This document shows positions 1-7,578 of a DNA stretch of 64,000 nt, in pieces; the first letter of the stretch is position 1, and the number at the start of each line of letters is the position of its first letter. This DNA is from F23-D06 sp963603365. Its GTDB lineage: Bacteria > Bacteroidota > Bacteroidia > Bacteroidales > WCHB1-69. The notes beneath the pieces are model-generated. The model saw only the letters and a program-made list of their open reading frames with translations. It was not told the origin of the DNA and did not search any database. Both the position numbers and the translations under genes were made by a program. The stretch is from positions 1-64,000 of the forward strand of contig CAVCMI010000011.1 in NCBI GenBank assembly GCA_963603365.1. The letters run 5' to 3'.

Positions 1-1
1 C

Positions 2-1147
2 CGTGTCATTGACAACCTGAATTGCAGCTACGACACCACTATGACCATCACCGTAGTTCAGTCGCCAAAACCCGAATTGGGCGACGATGTCAGTTTCTGC
101 TACGGCGAGGAGATGATCATCAAGTCCAACTATTCAGAACCCAACACCACTTATCTTTGGAATACCGGCGACCGCACCGAGGACATTGAAGTCATCAGTG
201 CAGGACAATACAGCGTTCAGGTGGCCACCAGCAACGATGACGGCAGCCTCACCTGCCGTGGGTCGGACACCATCAATGTCATCATCAACGAGATTCCCCA
301 ATTCGACTACACGTCAAGCTCCATTGAGGGCTGTGCGCCGCTTACGGTGAAGTTCACCAACAACTCTACCCCGCTCGACGCTCAATATGAATGGTGGATA
401 CTCGACGAGAATGCACTTACTATACTCAGTTCCACACAACGCGAGCCCACGTTCACAATCGAAGAACCCGGCACTTATTCCGTATGCCTTAACGCCACTA
501 CAAAAGACGGCTGTACCGACACGTTGATACGCTGGAAGTATTTGACCGTACATGCCCAGCCGATAGCTGAGTTCACCGCAGACCCTGAGACTTCTCTTAT
601 GGGAGAGAACAACGGACAAGTCTATTTCCACAACTACGCCGATTCGACACTCCTGACCGACGGAGGTACAAGTTTCCGGTGGGACTTCAACGACGGCGAA
701 GTCGACTCCACAACCTTTTCGCCCACCCATACATTCGCACAATGGGGCGACTACGACGTGAAACTCACCATCGTAACGGGGGCCGGCTGCTCGGATGAAA
801 TTGTCCACACCGTCGTCATTGAACAAGACCTCGTATTCCCCAATGTCATAACACCAAACGGCGACGGCTATAACGATGTGTTCGCAATCGAGAACCTCAA
901 CACTGACATCAACCCCGAAGACCCTGACAAGTACAGAAACAACCAACTTGTCATCTTTGACCGGTGGGGCAAAAGAGTCTATGAGGCCAAAAACTACGAC
1001 ACATTCTCCCGCAACGGAACTATAGAAGTCGGCAGCAAGATCTTTGACGGCTCCGGATTGTCAGATGGTGTCTATTACTATTCTTTCTATTATAAAGGCA
1101 AAGCAAAAACCGTCAAATACAACGGTTCCGTCTCTATCATCCGGTAA
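2..1147 (+). CDS. T9SS type B cargo protein with PKD domains (5' truncated by window edge)
   Basis: The reading frame is open from base 2 through the first ATG at 41, so the gene begins outside the window and only its C-terminal part is seen. Counting from that ATG, two Ig/PKD-like beta domains lie at about residues 86-165 and 175-255; the second holds the FRWDFNDG core and the GDYDVKLTI strand typical of PKD folds. Residues about 265-368 form a gliding-motility-associated C-terminal (CHU_C) domain, recognised by FPNVITPNGDGYNDVF and the FDRWGKRVYEA segment. In Bacteroidota this tail directs export through the type IX secretion system (type B signal). The protein is therefore probably a large surface or secreted adhesin-like protein. 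Its specific ligand cannot be told from this part. A terminator follows the stop codon. Confidence 0.9.
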   Translation, partial: RVIDNLNCSYDTTMTITVVQSPKPELGDDVSFCYGEEMIIKSNYSEPNTTYLWNTGDRTEDIEVISAGQYSVQVATSNDDGSLTCRGSDTINVIINEIPQFDYTSSSIEGCAPLTVKFTNNSTPLDAQYEWWILDENALTILSSTQREPTFTIEEPGTYSVCLNATTKDGCTDTLIRWKYLTVHAQPIAEFTADPETSLMGENNGQVYFHNYADSTLLTDGGTSFRWDFNDGEVDSTTFSPTHTFAQWGDYDVKLTIVTGAGCSDEIVHTVVIEQDLVFPNVITPNGDGYNDVFAIENLNTDINPEDPDKYRNNQLVIFDRWGKRVYEAKNYDTFSRNGTIEVGSKIFDGSGLSDGVYYYSFYYKGKAKTVKYNGSVSIIR

Positions 1148-1171
1148 ACCGATAAAAAGGGATACATATAT

Positions 1172-1199
1172 AAGGGTTGGATATATCCAGCCCTTTTTT
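1172..1199 (+). terminator. Rho-independent terminator of the type B cargo gene
   Basis: A 10-bp stem (1172-1181 with 1186-1195, one G-T pair) with a 4-base loop is followed by a run of T. It lies 24 bases after the stop codon of the cargo gene. Confidence 0.8.
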
Positions 1200-1453
1200 G
1201 TTTTTTGTGAGGACAAAGACTCAAACAAAAACAGACTCGAACAATGTGTCGGGAAGGTTGCAGGTTTGGAATCGCAAAGGAAGTGACAACGTAAATTGGG
1301 TTTATTATACCCATCTGCTCCGAAATCTACGCTGCTATAACGAGCAAACAAGAAGACTCTTGAGGAGAACAGCAACTGACAAGAGGAATATTTCAACCAT
1401 AAAACACTATCATTAAACACATTGAGATTATTTAAAAAAAATGATGCAAAAGT
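1200..1453. other. Intergenic stretch with no recognised gene
   Basis: Between the cargo-gene terminator and the tRNA promoter I see no convincing coding sequence, repeat or RNA fold. Short open frames here lack any family-like pattern. Confidence 0.5.
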
Positions 1454-1484
1454 ATTGCACCATATTGAAAAAAAACTATATTTG
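1454..1484 (+). promoter_or_regulatory. Bacteroidota-type promoter for the tRNA cluster
   Basis: ATTG at 1454-1457 (near the TTTG -33 consensus), a 19-base spacer, then TATATTTG at 1477-1484 matching TAnnTTTG. It lies about 40 bases before the first tRNA. Confidence 0.7.
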
Positions 1485-1521
1485 CAGCCTCAAACAACGA
1501 CAGTTCTTTGACAGTCCAAAT

Positions 1522-1594
1522 GCCGATATAGCTCAGTTGGTAGAGCAGCTGATTTGTAATCAGCCGGTCGTGGGTTCAAGTCCCTCTATCGGCT
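1522..1594 (+). tRNA. tRNA-Thr (anticodon TGT)
   Basis: A 73-nt cloverleaf. The acceptor stem GCCGATA pairs with TATCGGC; the D arm is GCTCAGTTGGTAGAGC. The anticodon stem GCTGA/TCAGC holds loop TTTGTAA, giving TGT at 1555-1557. The T loop is TTCAAGT. The T stem as read has one T-T mismatch. No CCA is encoded. First of three tRNAs behind one promoter. Confidence 0.95.
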
Positions 1595-1619
1595 CTACGG
1601 CACAAGATGAAAAGACAAT

Positions 1620-1701
1620 GGGAGAGTTCCAGAGCGGTCAAATGGGACAGACTGTAAATCTGCTGGCTAAGCCTTCGGAGGTTCGAATCCTTCCTCTCCC
1701 A
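1620..1701 (+). tRNA. tRNA-Tyr (anticodon GTA)
   Basis: An 82-nt class II tRNA with a long variable arm. The acceptor stem GGGAGAG pairs with CTCTCCC, and the anticodon loop CTGTAAA gives GTA. The T loop is TTCGAAT. The long variable arm and GTA anticodon are expected for bacterial tRNA-Tyr. It lies 25 bases after tRNA-Thr. Confidence 0.95.
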
Positions 1702-1716
1702 CTCTTTTTTCTTATT

Positions 1717-1789
1717 GCGGAAGTAGCTCATTTGGTAGAGCGACAGCCTTCCAAGCTGTAGGTGGCGGGTTCGAGCCCCGTTTTCCGCT
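1717..1789 (+). tRNA. tRNA-Gly (anticodon TCC)
   Basis: A 73-nt cloverleaf. The acceptor stem GCGGAAG pairs with TTTCCGC with one G-T pair. The anticodon stem ACAGC/GCTGT holds loop CTTCCAA, giving TCC. The T arm is GGCGGGTTCGAGCCCCG. In many Bacteroidota a Thr-Tyr-Gly-Thr tRNA set precedes tuf; here the cluster ends after Gly and neither a fourth tRNA nor tuf follows. Confidence 0.95.
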
Positions 1790-1825
1790 CACTCTTTTTT
1801 TATAATTTTAATTGTTTTAGTTTTT

Positions 1826-1865
1826 AAAAGCCATATTTGATGATTGTCAAATGTGGCTTTTTGTT
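1826..1865. terminator. Terminator between the tRNA cluster and the convergent ABC-F gene
   Basis: An inverted repeat (AAAAGCCATATTTGA with TCAAATGTGGCTTTT, one wobble) with a short loop, followed by T on the plus strand and preceded by a T-rich stretch. It can serve both converging transcripts. Confidence 0.75.
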
Positions 1866-1922
1866 TGATGCATTTCGGTTTATTTCGTTTTTTTCAGAAA
1901 GTCGGTGTCGGGTTTGGGAGTG

Positions 1923-3845
1923 TTACTCATTCAATTCCAACCACTCCATCTCTTTATCACTCAACTGCTGCTTCGTATTCTCATATTTGTGATACAGCTC
2001 GCCCGAAGCAATCTCAGCAGCATACAAGTCAGGCTGCGACAGTTTCCGTTCTATGTCATCAGCCTGGCGCTGCAACTGCTCCATCTCGCTTTCAATCTTC
2101 TTGAGCCTGTTTTTCCTCTTCCGGTCTGCGGCTTCCTGTTCCTTGCGTTGCTCGTAGGATGCTTTCCCCGAGGGTGCGCTTTTCACCGTTTTCGTTCCTG
2201 CTGCCTGAGCATTGCGCTGCAGTTCGTTCAGCGATTCTATTTTGTGTTGAGACAAGAAGTCATACACGTCGCCCGTATATCCATGAATATTGCGGTCTTT
2301 GAACTCGTATGTCTTGGATGACAGCCCTTGCAGAAAATCGCGGTCGTGCGACACTAAGATCAGACTTCCTTCGTATTGCAACAAGGCGTTTTTGAGCACA
2401 TCCTTGGAAGGCATGTCGAGATGGTTGGTAGGCTCGTCGAGGATGAGCAGGTTAAATGGCGAAAGCAGCAATTTTGCAAGGGCTAAACGCGCTTTCTCGC
2501 CGCCAGACAGCACCTTGACCTTTTTCTCTGTGGCTTCCGTATCGAAGAGGAAACTCCCAAGTATAGTTCTGATCTTAGGCCGGATGTCGCCGACAGCCAC
2601 ATCATCGATAGTTTCAAACACAGTCTTCTCTGGGTTCAGCAGTTTAGCCTGGTTTTGGGCATAGTAGCCGATGACCACCTGATAGCCAAGCTCCAACGTT
2701 CCGCCGCTTGGGGCAATTTCACCTACGATGGCTTTCACCATCGTTGATTTTCCCTCTCCGTTGCGTCCGACAAAGGCCACACGCTCACCTCGCTCGATGT
2801 GGAAGTCCACATTCTCAAGCACATTAGGGCCTCCGTAGTTCAAAGCAAGTCCTTTTGCGGTCACCACAGAACGTCCGGAATGTGGAGCCGGAGGAAACTT
2901 GAACGCGATGGCTGATGAGTCATAGTCGTCAACTTCTATACGTTCCATCTTTTCCAGCATCTTGACACGGCTTTGCACCTGCCGTGCCTTGGTGGCTTTG
3001 TAGCGGAAACGTTCAATGAACCGCTCGATTTGGGCAATCTCTTTCTGCTGGTTTTCGAATGCGCCGCGCTGATGCTCAATGCGCTCCATACGCTGCTCCA
3101 CGTATTGGGTATAACTGCATTTGTAGTCCTGTATATTGCCGCAAGTGATTTCGATGGTGCGGTTGGTAACGCGGTCGAGAAAGGCACGGTCGTGCGAAAC
3201 GAGGATGACACATCCGTCATAGTTGGCAAGATACTCTTCCAGCCATTGTATGGATTCGATATCAAGATGGTTGGTAGGCTCGTCCAGCAACACTATTTCA
3301 GGCTTCTGCAACAGTATCTTGGCCAGACAAACCCTCATTTGCCAGCCATTGCTGAACTCCGACATCGGACGGACGAAGTCTGCACGTCGGAAACCCATTC
3401 CAAGGAGCACTTTCTCAGTCTCCCCTTCAACAGTATTGCCGCCCAAATGCAGATACCGGTCGTTTGTATCTGAAATCTGCTGTGCTATGGCTGCATACGC
3501 CGGCGATTCGTAGTCGCTCCTTTCAGAAAGCTGTGCGGTGAGTCGTTGCATCTTCTCCTCAAGCCTTTTGACCTCCGTAAATGCGGAAACGCTCTCATCC
3601 CACACGGTCTTGCTGGAGGTTTCCGCCAGCTCTTGCGGCAGATACCCCGTACGGTAGCCCGTAGTGATAACCATCGTGCCGGATGCCGGCTCCAGTTCTC
3701 TGTTGATGATTTTCAACAAGGTTGACTTCCCGGCACCGTTGTGCCCGACTAATCCGATGCGGTCTCTGTCGCCCGCAACAAAAGAGATGTCGTGAAAAAG
3801 AAAGTCGCCCGTGAAGTTTACCGATAGTTTGTTGATCTGGATCAT
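1923..3845 (-). CDS. ABC-F family ATP-binding cassette protein (Uup/YheS/EttA-like)
   Basis: A soluble tandem ATPase of 640 residues with no membrane segments, as in the ABC-F family, whose members act on the ribosome (translation factors or ribosome protection) rather than in transport. Starting at the ATG complementary to 3843-3845, the first cassette has Walker A GLVGHNGAGKST, a variant signature FSNGW and Walker B IVLLDEPTNHLD. The second has GRNGEGKST, LSGGEKAR and LLILDEPTNHLD. A charged linker lies between them, and a lysine-rich coiled coil forms the C terminus. A longer open frame extends upstream of this ATG, but those residues look non-coding and overlap the promoter. The exact subfamily and any antibiotic role cannot be told from sequence alone. 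Confidence 0.93.
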   Translation of the reverse strand: MIQINKLSVNFTGDFLFHDISFVAGDRDRIGLVGHNGAGKSTLLKIINRELEPASGTMVITTGYRTGYLPQELAETSSKTVWDESVSAFTEVKRLEEKMQRLTAQLSERSDYESPAYAAIAQQISDTNDRYLHLGGNTVEGETEKVLLGMGFRRADFVRPMSEFSNGWQMRVCLAKILLQKPEIVLLDEPTNHLDIESIQWLEEYLANYDGCVILVSHDRAFLDRVTNRTIEITCGNIQDYKCSYTQYVEQRMERIEHQRGAFENQQKEIAQIERFIERFRYKATKARQVQSRVKMLEKMERIEVDDYDSSAIAFKFPPAPHSGRSVVTAKGLALNYGGPNVLENVDFHIERGERVAFVGRNGEGKSTMVKAIVGEIAPSGGTLELGYQVVIGYYAQNQAKLLNPEKTVFETIDDVAVGDIRPKIRTILGSFLFDTEATEKKVKVLSGGEKARLALAKLLLSPFNLLILDEPTNHLDMPSKDVLKNALLQYEGSLILVSHDRDFLQGLSSKTYEFKDRNIHGYTGDVYDFLSQHKIESLNELQRNAQAAGTKTVKSAPSGKASYEQRKEQEAADRKRKNRLKKIESEMEQLQRQADDIERKLSQPDLYAAEIASGELYHKYENTKQQLSDKEMEWLELNE

Positions 3846-3957
3846 TATGCTCTTTAAAGTGTGTTGGGAAACCGCAGACAGTCGCCTATGGTTAACTGAT
3901 GCGCGGCGACAGTCCCGGTTGTCCGGCCAATTATTCTGATTCTGACAGAAATGGCTG

Positions 3958-3965
3958 CAAAAGTA
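3958..3965 (-). promoter_or_regulatory. Promoter -7 box of the ABC-F gene
   Basis: CAAAAGTA on the plus strand is TACTTTTG on the minus strand, matching TAnnTTTG, about 113 bases before the start codon. It is arranged back to back with the box at 4008-4015. Confidence 0.6.
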
Positions 3966-4007
3966 CAAAAATACGATGGACAGATATGCGGTTTCGTGAA
4001 CTTTTGA

Positions 4008-4015
4008 TATTTTTG
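4008..4015 (+). promoter_or_regulatory. Promoter -7 box of the M20 peptidase gene
   Basis: TATTTTTG matches the TAnnTTTG consensus and lies 35 bases before the ATG at 4051. Confidence 0.65.
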
Positions 4016-4050
4016 CCCCTGCATTTTTAATCTTTAAACTATAAAGAATT

Positions 4051-5409
4051 ATGGAACCAAAGAACTACATTGAAGAGAACAAGGAACGATTCCTTGAAGA
4101 GTTGTTCACGCTGCTTAGAATACCGTCTATCAGTTCTGAGAACGAACATAAAGGGGACATGCTGCGCTGTGCCGAACGCTGGCGCGAATTGATCCTGGAG
4201 GCCGGTGCCGACAAATGCGAGGTGATGCCTGCGGACGGCAACCCTATCGTTTATGGCGAGAAGATTGTCAATCCCAATGCTAAAACGGTGCTCGTATATG
4301 GACATTACGATGTGATGCCGGTAGATCCCGTGGAGTTGTGGCACACCGACCCGTTTGAGCCCGTAATCAAGGACGGCAAGATCTGGTGCCGCGGCGCTGA
4401 CGACGACAAAGGACAGTCTTTCATGCACGCCAAGGCCTTTGAAACTATGCTGCGAACGAATACGCTTCCTTGCAACGTCAAGTTCATGCTGGAAGGCGAG
4501 GAGGAAATTGGCTCTCCTGCTTTGTCAAAATGGATTGTCGAAAACAAAGACCTTGTCAAAGCCGACATTATCCTGGTTTCTGACACGAGTATGATTGCCA
4601 CCGACGTGCCGTCGATAACCACGGGGCTGCGGGGGCTTTCTTATTGGGAAATTGAGGTGACAGGCCCCAACGCCGACCTTCACTCCGGCATTTTCGGCGG
4701 TTCTGTGGCTAATCCGCTGAATGTGCTGTGCGAGATGATTGCCAAGTGCATGGACGAAAACAACCATATCACGATACCTCACTTCTATGATGATGTGGTT
4801 GAATGTTCAGATTACGAGAGAGAACTGCTCAACAAGGCTCCTTATTGTGAATCAGAATATAAGAATAGTTTAGACGTGCGTGAGCTGCGTGGCGAGAAAG
4901 GGTACACGAAGATTGAGCAGGTAGGCATCCGTCCGTCGTTTGACCTCTGCGGCATGTGGGGAGGATACACGGGCGAAGGTTCCAAGACGGTGCTTCCCTC
5001 CAAGGCTTACGCGAAGCTCTCGTGCCGCCTTGTGCCGAACCAAGACCACGAGAAAATTGCCGTGCTGGTGAAAGACTACTTTGAGCAGAATGCTCCAGCC
5101 TACGTCAAGGTGAAAGTCACGCCCCTGCATGGCGGACAAGCTTACGGCTGTCCGATTGACCTCCCGGCTTACAAGGCTGCAGAAGCCGCCTTTATGGACA
5201 CTTATGGCAAACAGCCCGTTCCGATGCGCAGCGGCGGCAGCATTCCTATCATCTCTGCCTTTGAGCAGGTGCTGGGCATCAAGTCTGTGCTGATGGGATT
5301 CGGACTTGGCGAGGATGCCATCCACTCCCCCAACGAAAACTACCGTCTCGACCATTTCTACAAAGGTATCGAAACAATCATCGCTTTTTACCGCCACTTT
5401 GCCGAATAG
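4051..5409 (+). CDS. M20 family dipeptidase (PepV/CNDP-like)
   Basis: A 452-residue cytosolic zinc peptidase of the M20 family, probably cleaving di- or short peptides. Metal-site motifs are visible: GHYDVMP near residue 90, CRGADDDKGQ near residue 115-125, and EGEEEIGS near residue 150. SGGSIPI and the late histidine motif EDAIHSPNE near the C terminus complete the pattern. The lid (dimerisation) domain occupies roughly residues 185-370. Length fits the CNDP-type dipeptidases. There is no signal peptide. The gene has its own promoter and ends just before a large inverted repeat shared with the convergent ssrA gene. Substrate is not predictable beyond dipeptidase. Confidence 0.92.
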   Translation: MEPKNYIEENKERFLEELFTLLRIPSISSENEHKGDMLRCAERWRELILEAGADKCEVMPADGNPIVYGEKIVNPNAKTVLVYGHYDVMPVDPVELWHTDPFEPVIKDGKIWCRGADDDKGQSFMHAKAFETMLRTNTLPCNVKFMLEGEEEIGSPALSKWIVENKDLVKADIILVSDTSMIATDVPSITTGLRGLSYWEIEVTGPNADLHSGIFGGSVANPLNVLCEMIAKCMDENNHITIPHFYDDVVECSDYERELLNKAPYCESEYKNSLDVRELRGEKGYTKIEQVGIRPSFDLCGMWGGYTGEGSKTVLPSKAYAKLSCRLVPNQDHEKIAVLVKDYFEQNAPAYVKVKVTPLHGGQAYGCPIDLPAYKAAEAAFMDTYGKQPVPMRSGGSIPIISAFEQVLGIKSVLMGFGLGEDAIHSPNENYRLDHFYKGIETIIAFYRHFAE

Positions 5410-5427
5410 GTGCTGAATTGACTTCTG

Positions 5428-5479
5428 CAAAAGCAAGAGAGCGGTGTGTCTCAAAAGACACACCGCTCTCTTGCTTTTG
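5428..5479. terminator. Perfect 24-bp inverted repeat, bidirectional terminator for ssrA and the M20 gene
   Basis: Bases 5428-5451 are exactly complementary to 5456-5479, with a 4-base loop CAAA. The right arm ends one base before the discriminator base of the tmRNA. It stands between two convergent genes and, with its CTTTTG/CAAAAG edges, probably terminates both. Confidence 0.8.
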
Positions 5480-5869
5480 TGGAGCCGGAGGGAGTCGAAC
5501 CCTCGTCCAAACATGCCGCAAGACTGCTTTCTACAAGTTTAGTTGCCGTTTGGGTTGTCGGCGGCGGCATGGCACGGAACAAGCCTGGCTGCCGCGTATC
5601 TTCTATTATCTCGCCTGCATATCGAAGCCTATACAGACTATCAGTCCCTTTATGACACTTCTGAACCGGACGTTGGACCGAAAAACTTCCGGGGAAGCGC
5701 CCGCGGCTGCAGACCTTGTCTGTGCGGCGGGATCCGCAACGCTTACGCTGCGAATGCATATGAATTTTCGCCATTTATTGGCATTGAGAGTTGACTTTTG
5801 ACGGAATCGGCTCACAAACTCCGACTTGCTTACAATCCCCCGAACTTGCTGTCAAAACCAAACGGCCCC
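5480..5869 (-). ncRNA. ssrA: tmRNA (ssrA), tag GENSYAFAA
   Basis: Transfer-messenger RNA, which rescues stalled ribosomes together with SmpB. On the minus strand the 5' end GGGGCCG (from 5869) pairs with CGGCTCC at the 3' end (5481-5487) as a tRNA-like acceptor stem, and the T arm GGGTTCGACTCCC precedes it. The tag frame lies at 5772-5743: GGC GAA AAT TCA TAT GCA TTC GCA GCG TAA, encoding GENSYAFAA after the alanine loaded on the tmRNA. The ending resembles the AA-terminated degradation tags of other Bacteroidota. CCA is not encoded. The length is about 390 nt. I see no clear -7 box directly upstream; the gene starts only 16 bases after the stop codon of a DUF1573 gene, so it may be transcribed with it or from a site inside it. 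Confidence 0.95.
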
Positions 5870-5885
5870 GGAGGCGGGAGAAGCG

Positions 5886-6293
5886 CTATTTCACCTCCCC
5901 CTTAAGTTGCAGGATGATTCTGTCTGTGTTTGCATTCGACAAAACAGTAAGCCTTTTGCTGATAAGCCCTGTATGCTTTGCCGTGTACGTGGCTTTGATT
6001 TCCCCCTCTTTCCCCGGCATAACGGGCATCTTTGACCAGTCTGCCGTAGTGCAGTCGCACGAAGAGATGACGTCATCCAAAATGAGCGGTTTCTTGCCGA
6101 CATTCTTGAATTTGACAGTCACTGCTTTCACATCGCCAACTTTCAGCGTGCCGAAATCGACGGTCACATTCTCGAATTTGATTTCAGGGCCAGTGCCATT
6201 GTAAGTGCTGGAAGCCGCTTTTTTTGTACTCTGCGCTTGCACGGTGAACAGGCAACAGATAATACAGCCAAGAATCATTAACCTTTTCATCAT
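5886..6293 (-). CDS. DUF1573 domain exported protein (copy 1)
   Basis: A 135-residue protein with an N-terminal signal peptide (hydrophobic stretch ending near residue 20, VQAQS). One DUF1573 beta-sandwich domain spans about residues 35-135, recognised by the DFGTLKVGD strand, FKNVGKKPLIL and the paired cysteines of SSCDC. The domain is an Ig-like fold common in Bacteroidota envelope proteins; its biochemical role is not established. It is 9 bases downstream of a close paralogue (copy 2), so the two are probably cotranscribed. The start may be either of two adjacent methionines. Confidence 0.85.
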   Translation of the reverse strand: MMKRLMILGCIICCLFTVQAQSTKKAASSTYNGTGPEIKFENVTVDFGTLKVGDVKAVTVKFKNVGKKPLILDDVISSCDCTTADWSKMPVMPGKEGEIKATYTAKHTGLISKRLTVLSNANTDRIILQLKGEVK

Positions 6294-6302
6294 TGTTTCT
6301 AT

Positions 6303-6761
6303 TTAGTGATTGTTTTCCTTTAATGGCGTAGTTTCATTGCTCGGAGCGGCCTCTGACGGTTTAGAAGAGACGTTGCCCTTGATGCTCAAGATCATGCGGT
6401 TGTTCACAGCATTGGACTCTACCGTAATGGATTTGTTGATGGCGCCAATGCGCTGCGTGTTGTATTTTACCTTGATGGCAGCTTTCTTGCCCGGAGCAAT
6501 CGGGTCTTTCGGCCATTCTGGAACGGTGCAGCCGCAACTTGAGCGACAATTGGTCAGCAGCAAATCTGCTTTCCCTGTGTTCTTGAAGACAAATTCGCAA
6601 GTGCCGTTGTCGCCTTGCAGGATATTGCCATAGTCGTGCACCTGACTCTCGAATGTAATTTCCGGCACTTTTTCTTTTTTTGACTTGCCGTTGACATTCT
6701 CCTGGGCATTTCCGGCGAACAGGAACGACAGGATGACTAATAAACTGAATGCTTTTTTCAT
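6303..6761 (-). CDS. DUF1573 domain exported protein (copy 2)
   Basis: A 152-residue protein with a signal peptide (cleavage likely after FAGNA, about residue 19) and a single DUF1573 domain. Shared landmarks with copy 1 are HDYGNILQGDNGTCEF, FKNTGKADLLL, SSCGCTVPEWP and the closing strand MILSIKGNV. A short low-complexity tail rich in P, S, E and T (about residues 133-152) is absent from copy 1. The tandem arrangement suggests gene duplication. Function is unknown; an envelope or surface location is inferred from the signal peptide. Confidence 0.85.
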   Translation of the reverse strand: MKKAFSLLVILSFLFAGNAQENVNGKSKKEKVPEITFESQVHDYGNILQGDNGTCEFVFKNTGKADLLLTNCRSSCGCTVPEWPKDPIAPGKKAAIKVKYNTQRIGAINKSITVESNAVNNRMILSIKGNVSSKPSEAAPSNETTPLKENNH

Positions 6762-6815
6762 GATAGAATAATTTTAGTTTTTAGAATTTTGCAGACTGAA
6801 GATTCTTTGATAGGT

Positions 6816-7244
6816 TTAGATGTCTCGCGTTTTTATTAACAAGGATTCAACGGCAAGCCGGTAGCTGTCGAGACCGAAGCCGGCAATGAAGCCGTTGCAG
6901 CAGCCGGAGAGCACAGACTCGCGGCGGTACCGTTCACGTCCGAAAAGGTTTGAGATATGTACCTCAATCACGGGACAACCGGTTGTCCTGACGGCATCCG
7001 CCAGCAGCACCGACGTGTGCGTATAAGCTCCGGCATTTAAAATCACGCCCACGTAATCCTTTGCGTCCGCTGTTTTGGCTGCCAATTCCACCTCCGAATC
7101 CGATTGGAAGTAGTCGAAACCGACATCCGGATACAAGGATTTCAGACGATCCAGATACTCCTCGAATGACAGGCATCCGTAAATGTTGACCTCCCGTGTG
7201 CCGAGTTGACCAAGATTTGCGCCGTTCAAAATAAGCACTTTCAT
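6816..7244 (-). CDS. aroQ: 3-dehydroquinate dehydratase, type II
   Basis: Catalyses 3-dehydroquinate to 3-dehydroshikimate, the third step of the shikimate pathway. The 142-residue length fits type II enzymes, which form dodecamers. Motifs: MKVLILNGANLGQLGTRE at the N terminus (usual form NGPNLNLLGxRE), the active-site tyrosine in VNIYG, NAGAYTHTS around residue 75, and EVHISNLFGRE around residue 98 with the catalytic histidine. The chosen ATG gives the standard N terminus; an upstream in-frame ATG would add eight residues and overlap the preceding gene. It follows the septum gene closely and probably belongs to the same transcript. Confidence 0.95.
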   Translation of the reverse strand: MKVLILNGANLGQLGTREVNIYGCLSFEEYLDRLKSLYPDVGFDYFQSDSEVELAAKTADAKDYVGVILNAGAYTHTSVLLADAVRTTGCPVIEVHISNLFGRERYRRESVLSGCCNGFIAGFGLDSYRLAVESLLIKTRDI

Positions 7245-7260
7245 ATCGCCGGAGCTTTCT

Positions 7261-7566
7261 CTATTCATGAATCAGTATGAAGACATCTTCGTTTTTCCTG
7301 TGCATATTGAGATTCTCTCTTGCATATTTTTCCAAAAGGACAGAATCTGCTTTAAGCTGCTCGAAAGTATAGACGTTTCCCACCTGATTTTTCGTATATA
7401 CGATTTTCTCCTCCAGATTCTGGATTTTCTTGTTCAGCTCGCGGTGCGTTTTGACGTTATGGTCAGAAATGAAGAACGTATAACAAAGGAACATAGCGAT
7501 AGTGACCCCATACAAGATGAGGAACAATCTTTTTTTCCTGTTTGTCTTTGGTTCTTGCACATCCAT
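7261..7566 (-). CDS. Septum formation initiator (DivIC/FtsB-like)
   Basis: A small bitopic inner-membrane protein of 101 residues. It has a short basic N terminus (NRKKR), one transmembrane helix at about residues 14-33, then a coiled coil (HRELNKKIQNLEEKIVYTK) and a conserved C-terminal segment EKYARENLNMHRKNEDVF that matches the DivIC/FtsB family. Family members bridge early and late divisome proteins. The gene lies between rny and aroQ and near zapA, so this segment is enriched in division-related genes. The start at 7566 places the helix at the usual distance from the N terminus. Confidence 0.88.
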   Translation of the reverse strand: MDVQEPKTNRKKRLFLILYGVTIAMFLCYTFFISDHNVKTHRELNKKIQNLEEKIVYTKNQVGNVYTFEQLKADSVLLEKYARENLNMHRKNEDVFILIHE

Positions 7567-7578
7567 AACGGTAAAAGT

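Noticed and set aside
1441..1761. 106-residue open frame across the tRNA cluster
   Set aside because: It reads through tRNA-Thr, tRNA-Tyr and part of tRNA-Gly; the cloverleaf genes explain the sequence.
5418..5815. Several open frames on both strands over the tmRNA
   Set aside because: They cover ssrA and show no protein-family pattern; the tmRNA fold and tag frame explain the region.
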